A stretch of DNA of 64,000 nucleotides from Linnemannia schmuckeri (GCA_029449235.1 JANATG010000015.1:558001-622000), one strand, 5' to 3'. Shown: positions 13,088-23,615, counted from the first letter of the stretch. Notes: generated by a model from the sequence alone, not told the origin. A program made the numbers and translations.

Positions 13088-14291
13088 GTTTCGTCGTTTT
13101 TGTCGTTTGTTGTAATGTAATTAAAGAAAAAATTGCACACTACTCTTCTGCTCCTGATGAATGCGAATGAGTTGAGAGGGTGAGTAGGGACAAGAGGAAT
13201 GGAATGTCAAGAGATGTCGAGTTGCCTCCATCATGTCATCGTGATCAGCTTTTTAAAGTGTTTGCTCCACTCTAAACTAACATTAAATTTGAGCCGAAGA
13301 AGCCCCACCATCCCCATTCCCCTGAACGCTAAAAACGCGTGAGACTGAGGATCAACCCGTTGTCCTCCGCCTCTCTTTATCCCAGCTGTGGTCATTAAGT
13401 CTATGCAGCAGCAAATGTTGGAGGGTGTAACAACAGAACAAACAATCAGATAACGATTTAAAAACAACCTCCTTGCCGTTCACACGCCACGCGAGAGCGA
13501 CGGTAGAATGACGCGGACATCCAACTATGAATCTGAAACTAATCCCTGGATGGGAATCTCCACGACCATGTACGGCTCATTGCGCTTGAGCCTTGGCGAC
13601 GACTCGGCAACAAGATCGCTTCGCCTCATAACGTTTTTCACTTCGCTTCGCCTCGTTTCGTTTCGTTTCGCGTCGCATCATCTTCCATCACCCCTTTCTC
13701 GCGTTGCGTCGCGTCCAATTCATTACTCCGGGTCAAGAATCAATAGCAGTGTAAGATATACCATTCATCCTGGATCACGAATGGATAAAATGAACCTATG
13801 GTTGACCAGCACGGGCATCGTGGGGGGAGGGGGTGTGACTGAGACCGTATCTTTCACTGTGTTCATCCTAGTCTCGTACTCTAGACAAGCGTAATGAATA
13901 AACTATTCGCATCTTTCAAGACACAACCACACATGGTCGAACAAGTTGTCGACTGTTGAATAGACTTAAGGGTTGCACCTTGAAACTCGTCCTCATGTGC
14001 AGCACCTCAACCAAACCATCCATGCCCTCATCTTCTCCTTCCTTAACCTCCTCTTCTTCCTCTCTAGCGAAGTCGTCCGCTCTCCCTGCTCCTTCCTTCT
14101 CTCTCCCACTCAAAAGCCCCCTTCTTGCTCTCATCTGTGAGTGCTCCGAAATGTTCTAGCGGCTTGCGATCGTCCACGTCCGTCTTATAAACCTGACAGA
14201 AACATTCAGCTTTATGAGTTTCTAGGGATCTTTACTCTTCACTCGACTCTGCCTGGATTTCTCCCCACTCGATTACATCATCAACCACGCC
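13088..14291. other. Divergent intergenic region, desaturase / fucosyltransferase A
   Basis: This 1.2 kb lies between two divergent genes. It contains a low-complexity TTTCG/CTTCG-rich stretch at 13615-13680 and the first copy of a block shared with the other fucosyltransferase upstream regions (about 13850-13975). A TATA-like CTTATAAACC occurs near 14183, about 108 nt before the next ATG. I see no gene here. Confidence 0.55.
13850..13975 (+). repeat. Fucosyltransferase upstream block, copy A
   Basis: This holds CACTGTGTTCATCCTAGTCTC (near 13856), ACATGGTCGAACAAGTTGTCGAC (near 13930) and ACTTAAGGGTT (near 13965). Related strings in the same order precede copies B and C. It lies about 320-440 nt before the ATG. 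It may be a conserved regulatory block or simply a duplication remnant. Confidence 0.5.
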
Positions 14292-15833
14292 ATGGCAGGG
14301 AACACCAATGCTGTACAGGAACGACAGGACCAGCCAAAGGAATATCCTGTCTTGTGGTGGACAAAGTGGTTCGGAGAAACCATCGAGGAGGGCCGAGTCA
14401 TCGACTTTTGTGGACTTCCTTACACATGTAAGTTTACTTTGGATCGGACCAGGTACGATGAGGCCAAGGTCATCGTCGTGCATGCCTCCAGCTTCGAGCC
14501 CAACGATGTCCCTAATCTCCATGATGTCAAGTCTGGTAAAAAGGCTCTAGTTCTCAATACTGGTAAGCAATCTTGAAAAAAAAGATCAAAATATGTAGTC
14601 TGTGTTTATCTTTCGTTTCAACTCCGTTACAGTCGTGAACTCACGCTGCAGTTTTTTTTTTCTTTTTTCTTTAACCTATCAACATCAGCCGAGGCGCCTC
14701 AAGACTATATGATCAGCTCGCAGTGGACGGATATCTTTACCCATCTGTGGTCATACTCATTCACCGCGGACTTTGTGCATACCTACTTCCTATCCGGACG
14801 AGGGTCAGGAACGTTCATCAACTCTATCCTCGCCAAACCTATGTACACTATCCAGGAAAAGAACGTCTTTCGAAAGGATCTGGCACCCGTCGCATGGATT
14901 GTCAGTAGTTGCAAAGCGAAGAACGGTCGCCACTTTTATATCAAGCAGTTATTAAAGCACATCAGAGTCGACATCTATGGCCACTGTATGAAGAACATGG
15001 ACTGGCCAATGCATCCAGGTAAAAAGAGCAGGGCGTCATTTTATTCACAATGCCATTTCTTATATCATTACTGTAAGACGCAACTAACTCGTCCACACTC
15101 CTTATGTCTCCTCTACATAGACGGACGGGAGTTTACTGCCTTGGAAGTTGTGGGACAGTACAAGTTCTACCTTAGTATCGAAAACTCCAACTGCGACGAT
15201 TATGTAACCGAGAAGCTTGATCGCCCCTATGCCGTAGGGGTCGTACCCATTCTGGACGGACCCAAGGACTATTCTCGCTTTGTTCCAACCAATCATTCCT
15301 CAATCCGAATGGACGACTTTGCAACACCAAAACAACTCGCTCTCCGCATTCATCAACTGGATCAGGACGACGCTGCTTACATGAAATATCTGGACTACAA
15401 GGAATCTGCCACTCCAATTGAGTCATTGCTTAGCCCGAAGTTACTCGAGACCTGGGATGTTCCACAGGGAACTTGGGGACCTGATGGATCGGGATCTCGT
15501 TGTGGTGTATGCAAGTTGGCGCACGACATGGCCGAGGGTACCTATCAATATAACCCCAAGAAGGTCATTGGTCCTGACACAACTTGCTACTTCAAAAAGT
15601 GGGTGTATATTAGTTGGGTTGCCGAGTTTTACTGGTGGACTATCGTACTGGCGGTACTTGGTATCTTTGCCGTCATCACTGTTATCGTTGTCTGTAGTAC
15701 GAGTCAGCGGGCAAGAAGGTCTCTGCAAGCGCTCAGGTACAACGTGACACCTAGCAGATGGAGGGAGAAGAGGATGGCTGATGGTAGCAGGATAACTGAA
15801 GATTATCGGCTTTTGGTATTGAATACAGATTAG
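14292..15833 (+). CDS. GT10 alpha-1,3-fucosyltransferase, copy A
   Basis: Exons 14292..14562, 14689..15018 and 15121..15833 (both introns phase 1) give 437 residues. The product transfers fucose from GDP-fucose. The GT10 signature lies in exon 3: FYLSIENSNCDDYVTEK followed by VGVVPILDGPKDY and later NHSSIR. Exon 2 has the N-terminal fucosyltransferase region (WTDIF..LWSYS, and WIVSSCKAKNGR). One strong membrane segment is at about 370-393 (FYWWTIVLAVLG onward), followed by a basic tail of about 44 residues. No N-terminal signal or anchor is visible, which is unlike ordinary type II Golgi transferases. The CATGG start context, and the lack of coding between a TATA-like site and the ATG, support this start. 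It is the first of three tandem copies. Confidence 0.9.
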
Positions 15834-16957
15834 ACTTAATAGACTTTACACCATACTCTATTTTTACATCCTACCTACGTGTTCCCCCTCATCCATGTAT
15901 CAGTCTTGTATACATGTCCTGGCTCATGACTGACTGGCTGCTTGAGTAGCATATGATCGACCATGTCTGAATACTGAAGCTGCAATGGATGCGAGAATAA
16001 AAGTCTACATTGACATGAAGAAGAGAAGGGAGGTGTGAATAGTTGGGAAAAGATTACACAGGAAATTCCGGGGAAAGAATATAACGGCCCCTGAGTCTCT
16101 GCTTTGCCCAAAATGGACAGACGAAAAACCGTGGCACATACCGGGTAAAGGAAAGACGATTGACGGTGCTTGACTGATGGTACCTGAAGCGGAGCTGAGG
16201 AAGGGAAACACATTAAACAATTAGATAACAAGAACCAGTTTCATTTCTGATGTTCATCGAGTGAATCAGAAGTGGATAAGAAAGGAAGGCAAGGAACTAG
16301 CGGTAGCTCAGCACATCCAGGTTGGGAGCGCAACACAGCATCTGGCAGCCACCAAGTTCTCTATAAGTATACACTGGGTCCATCTGGACCCAGAGACGAT
16401 TATAACTTGCAACAAGCACTGCCCTAACATTCTCTTGGGACTTAACGCCCAGGACCTTTGGATGCGCGATTGAGTAAACTCCGTTTACACTCATTCAGGA
16501 CCTAACCAAACATGGTCGAGAAAGCTGTCGAGAAGAGTCGACGGGGAGGGCAGAATTGGGCTGTTGCATTGGGCAAATCTAAGAGTATTTTTATCGTTTT
16601 ATCGGCAGGATGAAACTCGACCTTTCGTATTCACCTCGTCAACAATCTCGGGTTATCGTCCACCCTATCGCCTTCCTTCCTTTCAATCGTCCATCATCCT
16701 CCTCTTGTCGTCTATACAGAACGCAAACATGCCTCTTCGTGCCTCTTTCCTCTTCTCCCCTTCTTTCTCTCACCTATACATATCTTGGAGCATCCTCACG
16801 TCTGCGATCGTCCACCTTCTTCGTGCCCAGTACCGGACAGCAACACTCACCTTCATCACAACGTCATTGTCTTTTTTTGAGTTTTCTGGAGCCTCCGCAT
16901 TACTTCGCCTGAACTCCTTGCTTCTACCTGCTTTGTCGCGTCATCATTGTCCTCGCG
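15834..16957. other. Spacer between fucosyltransferases A and B
   Basis: No gene is seen. The 5' part (about 16085-16130) resembles DNA downstream of copy B (about 18620-18665), sharing a CTGCTTTGCCCA-like core and a GGACAGAC motif. The 3' part (16300-16560) carries the block shared with the upstream regions of copies A and C. A Ser/Leu-rich open stretch near 16564-16920 is pyrimidine-rich leader rather than coding. Confidence 0.5.
16360..16565 (+). repeat. Fucosyltransferase upstream block, copy B
   Basis: Matches the blocks of copies A and C: a CACTGGGTCCATCTGGACCC variant near 16373, then ACATGGTCGAGAAAGCTGTC and GAAGAGTCGACGGG near 16509-16545, then GGGCTGTTG. It is more diverged, like the gene it precedes. 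Confidence 0.45.
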
Positions 16958-18518
16958 ATGGCAGAAATAACCAGTGCATTACAGGAACGACAGGACCAGC
17001 CAAAGGAATACCCCATCCTGTGGTGGACAACATGGTTCGGCGAAACGCTCGAAGAAGGCCGAATCATCAACAACTGTGGTCTTCCTTACTCATGCAAGTT
17101 CACTCTTGATCGGAACTGGTATAATGACTCCAAGATCATCATCGCCCATGCCCCGAGTTTCCAGTTCGACTTCCCTTATCTTGACGATGTCAAGTCTGGT
17201 AGAAAGGCCCTCCTCCTCAATACTCGTAAGTGATATCGAAAAATTAATAAGTGTCTTGTGTTTATCATTCTCCTCAACGGTTCGTGTCATTTGTCAACTC
17301 ACATCACATTCAATTGCTTTTTCCACCTACCAACACTAGTCGAGGCGCCTCAGGAATTTCAGATCAACTCAAAGTGGACGGATATCTTCACTCATATGTG
17401 GTCATACTCATTCGGGACCGCTGACTTTATAGAGTCGTACTTCGCCGCGGGACGAGGACGAGGCACATTTATCGAGTCCATCCTCGCCAAACCAATGTAC
17501 ACCATCCAAGAAAAGAACGCCTTCCGAAAGGACCTGGCACCCATTGCATGGATTGTTAGCAACTGTAGGGCGAGGAATGGACGCCACCATTATGTCGAGC
17601 AGCTGTTGAAGTACATCAAAGTCGATATCTATGGCAAATGTATGACGAACAGGGAGTGGCCAGTGCATCCAGGTAAAAAAAGGAGATATCACTCCATTTA
17701 ATTACAAGGCAAAAAAAAAAAGTAATCTTTATCACATGGCAGATTAACTCAACCACATTCCTTATCTCACTTCATTCAAAGATGGACGGGCATTTGACGC
17801 TCAAGAAGTGATGGGTCGGTATAAGTTCTATCTCAGCATCGAAAACAACAATTGCGACGACTATGTGACCGAGAAGATTCAGCGCCCCTACTCCGTGGGA
17901 GTTGTCCCCATTCTGGACGGACCCAAAGATTACTCCCGCTTCTTGGCAACCAATCATTCTTCAATCCGGCTAGACGACTTTGCCACATCCAAGCAGCTCG
18001 CTCTTCGCATTCTTCAACTGGACCGAGACGACGCTGCTTACATGAAATATCTGGACTATAAGGAGTCGTCGACCCCAATTGAATCATTGCTCAACCCCAG
18101 GCTACTCGAGACATATGATCTTCCCCAAGGAACATGGGGCCCTGATGGAGATGGAGCTCGTTGTGGAATATGTAAGATGGCGCACGACATGGCCGAGGGC
18201 ACCTACCAGTTTAACTCAAGCAAGATCATTGGTGCCGACAGGACTTGCGACTTCACAAAGTGGGCGTCTATTAGTCAAGAAGCCGAGCTTATTAGACGTG
18301 AAACCCAGTTGTACTGGTGGATCATTGCTTTAGTGGTGCTTGCTGTCTTAACAACCGCGATTGGTATCATCATCTGTTACAAGAGTCGCAGGGCAAGACG
18401 GTCTCTCCAGGTGCTCAGGAGCAACCTGACACTGAGTGGGCGGAGAGAGAAGAAGATGGCCAACGATAGTACGAGTACGGAAGATTATCAGCTTCTGACC
18501 TCTCAAGCTGAAGACTAG
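16958..18518 (+). CDS. GT10 alpha-1,3-fucosyltransferase, copy B (divergent)
   Basis: Exons 16958..17225, 17340..17672 and 17782..18518 give 445 residues with the same intron positions and phases as copies A and C. The signature reads FYLSIENNNCDDYVTEK, with Asn replacing Ser in the ENS core, then VGVVPILDGPKDY. Exon 1 is the most diverged: FQFDFPYLDDVKS replaces the FEPNDVPN.HDVKS of the other two. Before the membrane segment it has a few extra residues (AELIRRETQ). The C-terminal anchor and basic tail are kept. All exons are open and splice sites are intact, so it looks functional. The faster change suggests a different acceptor or relaxed constraint, which is inference. Confidence 0.88.
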
Positions 18519-19527
18519 AACTTACTTTAATTTAATATATCATATTCGCATTGTGTATGTATGGTATTGTCGATGAGTACGAGTTGCTAGAAGGTCGGGA
18601 CACGATTTCAAGAAACGTGAACAGGTGTCTTGGGCTTGTGCTTTGCCCAATTCGGACAGACAAAATATGTCAAAAAGGGTGCACAGGGCTTTGAGGGTAG
18701 TATCATCGTGCGGCAAACTAAAGGATCGCATGAATGTGCACTGCCATTAACAAAGCACAGAAGAGAAATAACAAAGCAAACGATGTTCTGCGAAAGAATA
18801 TTAATCTAGAGACAGAAGAGAGGGAAAGGAATAAAGATCTCAGTTACCGGGCTAGCTGATGATGCCTGAAATTGGAGCTGCCCGAACTGGAGATGAAAAC
18901 ATATTAAAATATCGGAAATCAAGCATCATTCTTGATGATCATCAAGTGAATCAGGAATAGATAAAAAAAAAAAAAAGTAGGGCAAGGAACGGACGGCAGC
19001 GGCCAAGTTCTTCAAGAGCATACACCGTGTTCATCTTAGTCTCAGGCGATCTCCTACAGAGATAGATACATCCTCCTGGGACGTCACACTCGCATCGTTA
19101 CACGTGCGTCATGCACAAACTGGTCAACAAGGCTGTCGGGAAGAGTCGACAGTCCGTTGGGCTGTTGGGAAAACTTAAGGGTTTGAAACTTGCACTGTAC
19201 CTTGGCAATGATTCCAAGATTTTCGCTCTTTTATTTCCTCCCTCCCTTCGTCCCTTTGTCACTTCCGCTCTGTCCTTCTCACCTACCTCTCAGAAACATC
19301 GAGAGGTTCTTCTTCTTTTCCCGCACAAATATAAGAGCCTGCTTCTTGTTATCACCTGTGAGTGAGTTCCACGTTACTTCCTGATCGTTCAGCTACAGCT
19401 CATTTCTCGAGCAACACCACTTACCATCCTCACAACGTCGTTTTTTTTTGAGTTTCTAGAGTCTTCACTCTACTTCGCCTGGATTCCTGCTTGATACCTC
19501 CTACTCCATCTCATCATCATCATCGCC
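18519..19527. other. Spacer between fucosyltransferases B and C
   Basis: No gene is seen. The left part repeats the downstream flank of copy A. The part at 18990-19175 repeats the upstream block of copies A and B, including GTGTTCATCTTAGTCTC and a GTCGGGAAGAGTCGAC core. A TATA-like AAATATAAGAG is near 19326, about 200 nt upstream of the next start. A poly(A) run is at 18962-18976. Confidence 0.5.
18990..19190 (+). repeat. Fucosyltransferase upstream block, copy C
   Basis: Matches the blocks of copies A and B: CCGTGTTCATCTTAGTCTC near 19025, CTGGTCAACAAGGCTGTC and GGGAAGAGTCGACAG near 19119-19152, GGGCTGTTG, then ACTTAAGGGTTTG. The ACTTAAGGGTT string is shared with copy A. Confidence 0.5.
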
Positions 19528-21070
19528 ATGGCAGAGATTTCCAACGCTTTACAGGAACGACAGGAGGCAAAGGAATACCCTATCCTGTGGTGGACAAAGT
19601 GGTTTGGCGAGACCGTTGAGGAGGGCAAAGTCGTCAACTACTGTGGTCTTCCCTATACCTGCAAATTCACTCTGGACAAGTCCAAGTACGATGAGACCAA
19701 GGTCGTCATCATCCATGCCTCCAGCTTCGAGCCCAATGATGTCCCTAATATCCATGATGTCAAGTCTGGCAAGAAGGCTCTTGTGCTCAACACTCGTAAG
19801 TAAACATCGAATTGAAGACAAGAAAAATCAAATAATTGGTCTGTGTTTATCTCTTTCCTTGTTTCTCAACAGTGTCTGTTTCTCTTGTTAACTCACATCG
19901 CAATTGCTATTTTTTTGGTTTTTTTTTCACCTATCAATTAGTCGAGTCGCCTAAGCCTTTTCAGGTCAAATCAGAGTGGACAAATATCTTCACCCACTTA
20001 TGGTCGTACTCATTCAACGCAGACTTTGTAGCGACGTACTTTGTGACCGGACGAGGACCAGGAACATTCCTCGACTACATTCTCTCCAAACCGATGTACA
20101 CCATCCAGGAAAAGAACGCCTTCCGAGAGAACCTGGCGCCCGTCGCATGGATTGTCAGCAGTTGCACCTCGCATAACGGACGCCACTTTTTTATCAAGCA
20201 GTTGTTAAAGCACATCAGAGTCGACATCTATGGTCACTGTATGAAGAACATGGACTGGCCAATGCATTCAGGTAAGCCAACTATCGTGCTCATGATGTCA
20301 ATTTACTTTTTTCTTTACTTCAAGGCGACTAACTCGATCTCTTATCATTCACAGATGGACGGTCATATACAGATCGTGAGGTCGTTGGAAGGTACAAGTT
20401 TTACCTCAGTATCGAGAACTCCAACTGCGACGACTATGTGACCGAAAAAATCGAACGCCCCTACGCTGTGGGAGTCGTTCCAATCCTGGACGGACCCAAG
20501 GACTACTCCCGCTTCCTGGCAACCAATCACTCCTCTATCCGAATAGATGACTTTGCAACACCTGAGCAACTCGCGCTTCGTATTCGCCAGCTGGATCAGG
20601 ACGACACTGCCTACTTGAAATATCTGGACTACAAGGAGCCCACCAACCCGGTCGAATCGCTGCTCAATCCAAAGCTGCTGGAGACCTTTGATGTTCCTCA
20701 GGGAGTCTGGGGTCCGGATGATCTGGGAGCTCGTTGTGGTTTGTGTAAGTTGGCGCACGACATGACGGAAGGCACTTACCAGTATAACCCTAACAAGGTC
20801 ATTGGTCCCGATCCGACTTGCTACTTCAAAAAGTGGGGGTATATCAGTTGGATCGCCGAGTTTTACTGGTGGATCATTGTCCTGGTTGTCCTGGCAATCT
20901 TTGCGGCCGTGGCTGTGATTATTGTGTGTATCAAGAGTCACAAGGCCCGTAGGTCGCTCCAGGTGCTCAAGTACAATCTGACGCCCAGTAGATGGAAAGA
21001 GAAGAGGATGGCCGATATTAGAACGGGAATAGAGGATTATCAGCTCCTAGAATCGCAGAACGAACACTAG
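19528..21070 (+). CDS. GT10 alpha-1,3-fucosyltransferase, copy C
   Basis: Exons 19528..19795, 19942..20271 and 20355..21070 give 437 residues, closest to copy A by eye. The signature FYLSIENSNCDDYVTEK, then VGVVPILDGPKDY, is intact, as are the N-terminal WTNIF..LWSYS region and the C-terminal membrane segment (FYWWIIVLVVLAIF onward) with a basic tail. Exon 1 lacks the two-residue DQ found in the other copies (QERQEAKEYP against QERQDQPKEYP). As in A and B, no N-terminal signal sequence is visible. It ends only 141 nt from the Fanzor-like sequence, which runs in the opposite direction. Confidence 0.9.
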
Positions 21071-21211
21071 AACCTAGATCTGATAGATTACCATCATATT
21101 TAACTGGATATTAATACCTTTGTGCGCCATGCAATGTGAAAAGTGCGTGTGTATCCTTTTGTCTGTCAATACAAGGTAGGATAAAAAAACTATAGTTTCT
21201 ATCTATAAAGG

Positions 21212-22283
21212 TTAGATTGTTTGCATATGGAGTCTTGCCGGGAGCTCAGGCCGTGGTAAAGACTTGCAATGCTCGCCAATGATAGCAATATTGTGCGTGC
21301 CCACCAAGTCTCGGTGAATACAACGCTCGCATTCAGTGTAGGCACACACTCTCATAGATGGCTCGGCGAGTCGGGTCTGCTTGCCCTTGGAGACACAGGT
21401 AAGGCATACCGTGGACGTTAGATACTCGTCCATTAATGCAGCCTTGTATCCAAGAGCCATGCTCTATCAATGTAAAAAAAAAACAGCGAAAGGGTCAGTA
21501 CATAGGTGTCTCCACATCGCCACGGCCTCATGAAGGCACACAAAATTGGTAGATATGACCATGCGCGCCTCTTCTGCCCTCCCTTTCGCCTATGTTACCT
21601 TTTGCAGTAGCCGGCGTAGGAAGGTGGTATGCACCGATGTGAGTTTAGCTTCGACTTGAACGTGTCGCTGCCGACGGCGAACAGAACTTTTCTCTCCTAG
21701 ATCGGGACGTCCTCCAACGCCTCATCAACCATTCTCATCACGTCTGCCACCGTCATATCCATCTTTGGCAATTTTGTTATTCGATGTTGGTACGCGGCCT
21801 CCTTCCAATCCGGTGATGAATAAAATTCGTGAATGATTGACCTCAACTCGGCATATTGCTGAAGCGATGAGGCAAGGGCGTTCCACGATTCGTATGAGGC
21901 CGGATAGAGGGCATTCTCCAGATCGTGTATTGAGGGCAGAAAAGTCGGTCTTTCCTTGTCATCCGCCTTTCTTTCCCAAAGGCTCGAGTCGTCATCATCT
22001 TCGAGTCCGGCTGTCGGGTGTTGTCGCCTCCATTCCTGTTCCCATGCTCTGAAGGCTAGTGTTAGTTGGTACAGTGATGCGCGTTTTACCAACAAATCGA
22101 CCACAGTTCCATCACCGAGACGCATACAGAACGCACCGCTCACATCTTCGCCTGGATCGATGCCAACCACCACCCATCGACTCCAAATCTTGGCCGAATG
22201 TATCAATTATCGACTGGCGGGTAGGGTACTGATTCTCGATACGTCGTAGAGGCTCTTTATGACCCGGTTTCTTGTAGTAGATC
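21212..22283 (-). pseudogene. Fanzor (eukaryotic TnpB homolog), C-terminal half, probably degenerate
   Basis: Three minus-strand segments together look like the RuvC and zinc-ribbon half of a Fanzor RNA-guided nuclease. RuvC-I is at about 22130-22180 (WVVVGIDPGEDVSGAFC). A helical stretch with EFYSSPDWKEAA and HRITKLPKMDM leads into RKVLFAVGSDTFKSK at about 21650-21695. After an apparent intron (donor next to 21599, acceptor near 21463) the C-terminal exon has ALGYKAALMDEYLTS, a CLTC...CAYTEC zinc ribbon and the RuvC-III motif HRDLVGTHNIAIIG. Reading this as one protein crosses a frame change near 22212 and an in-frame TAG at 21697-21699, each of which might instead be a small unrecognised intron. 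No N-terminal half is found upstream. The family assignment rests on motif order recalled from TnpB/Fanzor, without a search. Confidence 0.72.
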
Positions 22284-22788
22284 CTACAAGATAAAGATGT
22301 TACAAATAAGTATGATTGTGAAGCAATCAAAAAAACTGGTTGCGTTTGTACCAGACGAAAGAAAGAGGGGACAGGGGAATAAAACAGATGCCTTAGCGAC
22401 GAGTAGAACAATGATGAACTGTGTCCTAAGCGAGGAAAGTTCTTGTCTTCTGAGGAGGAGAGTTGGTGCAAAGGACACTATAACTATAACCCGACAGAGA
22501 AAGAAAAGAAAGTAGGTAAGGCACTGCTAATCAACTAGGTACAAACAAACAACAGAGAACTACTGGGTTGCCAATCTTACAAGTGTAGTGCAGAGAGGGC
22601 TCAGACACCAACAAAAAGGGGAGACTTCGCAAGATTGGACCCGGGAAGGAACGAGTAGCTATCTTCTATCTACAGAGGATAAGAAAACAAGACCTACCAA
22701 CAAAAGTCCTATCTGGGACTAGCACTTGATTCCTGTGTCGATTAAAGTCATCTCGCTTCGTGGAGTGTTCCTGACTCGTCTCTGCTCT
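22284..22788. other. Sequence between the Fanzor half and the duplicated N-terminus
   Basis: No convincing coding in any frame; stops are frequent. A short open minus-strand run just left of 22818 (reading ASFEEQRRVRN) may be a leftover exon. A Fanzor N-terminal half would be expected here but is not seen. Confidence 0.45.
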
Positions 22789-23124
22789 TCAAAGGACGCG
22801 TAAGGAGAAGGGCATACCCGTGAGGGACTCAACCAGGCCAGTTTGGTCTCCAGAGACAGAAGGAATAGGGGAAACGGCATTGTCGTTGCTGTCATAAGTA
22901 AGGTTGCCTTCCTTGTCGGTATCAGCAATTTCGCCAGAGGTGAAACTATTATCCGAATTTTCGGGAGAGGCCAAGGGAGTTGCAGGAGGCGTCATTGGCT
23001 GCTGTAGGCGGTCATTGGCCGTCAAGTCGTCACATTTAAGAGCAGAATTGGTCTCGGTTGAGGCGCCGGGGCTCTGGGAAGGAGACAGGAGTAGGCTGTT
23101 GGTTTGAAGAGTTGGGTCTGGCAT
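22789..23124 (-). CDS. Truncated gene sharing its N-terminus with the T5orf172 gene
   Basis: This 111-residue frame begins MPDPTLQTNSLLLSPSQSPG, nearly identical to the start of the gene at 26308 on the same strand. After the shared ~22 residues it becomes a different Ser/Thr/Pro/Asp-rich sequence. A likely donor (GGTATGCC, exon end at about 22818) would splice it onward, but no clear downstream exon was found. The next recognisable coding on this strand is the Fanzor half, about 530 nt away. It may be a truncated paralog, or the first exon of a chimeric or degenerate Fanzor gene. Its promoter and leader are duplicated along with it. Confidence 0.45.
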   Translation of the reverse strand: MPDPTLQTNSLLLSPSQSPGASTETNSALKCDDLTANDRLQQPMTPPATPLASPENSDNSFTSGEIADTDKEGNLTYDSNDNAVSPIPSVSGDQTGLVESLTGMPFSLRVL

Positions 23125-23615
23125 GTTTAAGTCTGGGTATGAGAGAGTTTATTTGAACAATGGGTGGACGTTGAAGGTTGAGTGAGGCGGGTTGCTTGAG
23201 GAAAAAAAAAGGAAAGGAATGAAAAAAGGAAGGAAAAAAGTGTCAATTAAGGTATACTGCCGTCCTTTAATGGGAAGCAAAGAACAATGCCTGGCTCGGG
23301 TCAAACGCAATGCCTTTTTACTTCTTCAAAACTGCAGCCATCCCAATTCAGGGCATCAGACCAGACAAATACAACTACAACAACAACAGAAATGAAAAGA
23401 GGCGAACATAACAACCACAAAAGCACCCTTTGGATGCATTGATTTTCGAGGGCGAGTGAATATGGCGAGGAAAGGATGAATACATTAGTTAGACTGAGAG
23501 CAAATAGAACAATGAAGGAAATGCACAGCCAAAGGAATATTTTTTCTCGACTGTCTTCCTGCAGCCTGCATTGTTTGTTTATTTCAATTCATCCGTGCAT
23601 TTGGGAGGGGCACAA
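23055..23615 (-). repeat. Direct segmental duplication, copy 1 (promoter plus N-terminus)
   Basis: About 560 nt matching 26243..26790 in the same orientation. It includes the first ~22 codons, the leader and the upstream region. Shared strings include GAGGGCGAGTGAATATGGCG and AAAGGAATATTTTTTCTCG. Similarity stops inside the coding region on one side and near ATCCGTGCATTTGGGAGGGG on the other. Differences are scattered substitutions and small indels, so it is not a recent exact copy. Confidence 0.8.

Noticed and set aside
13508..13894. 128-residue open frame upstream of fucosyltransferase A
   Set aside because: Low-complexity TTTCG repeats, no motif, and it lies in the block repeated before the other copies.
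16305..16345. GCGGTAGCTCAGCAC resembles the start of a tRNA
   Set aside because: No matching T-arm or acceptor stem downstream; it lies in the duplicated fucosyltransferase spacer.
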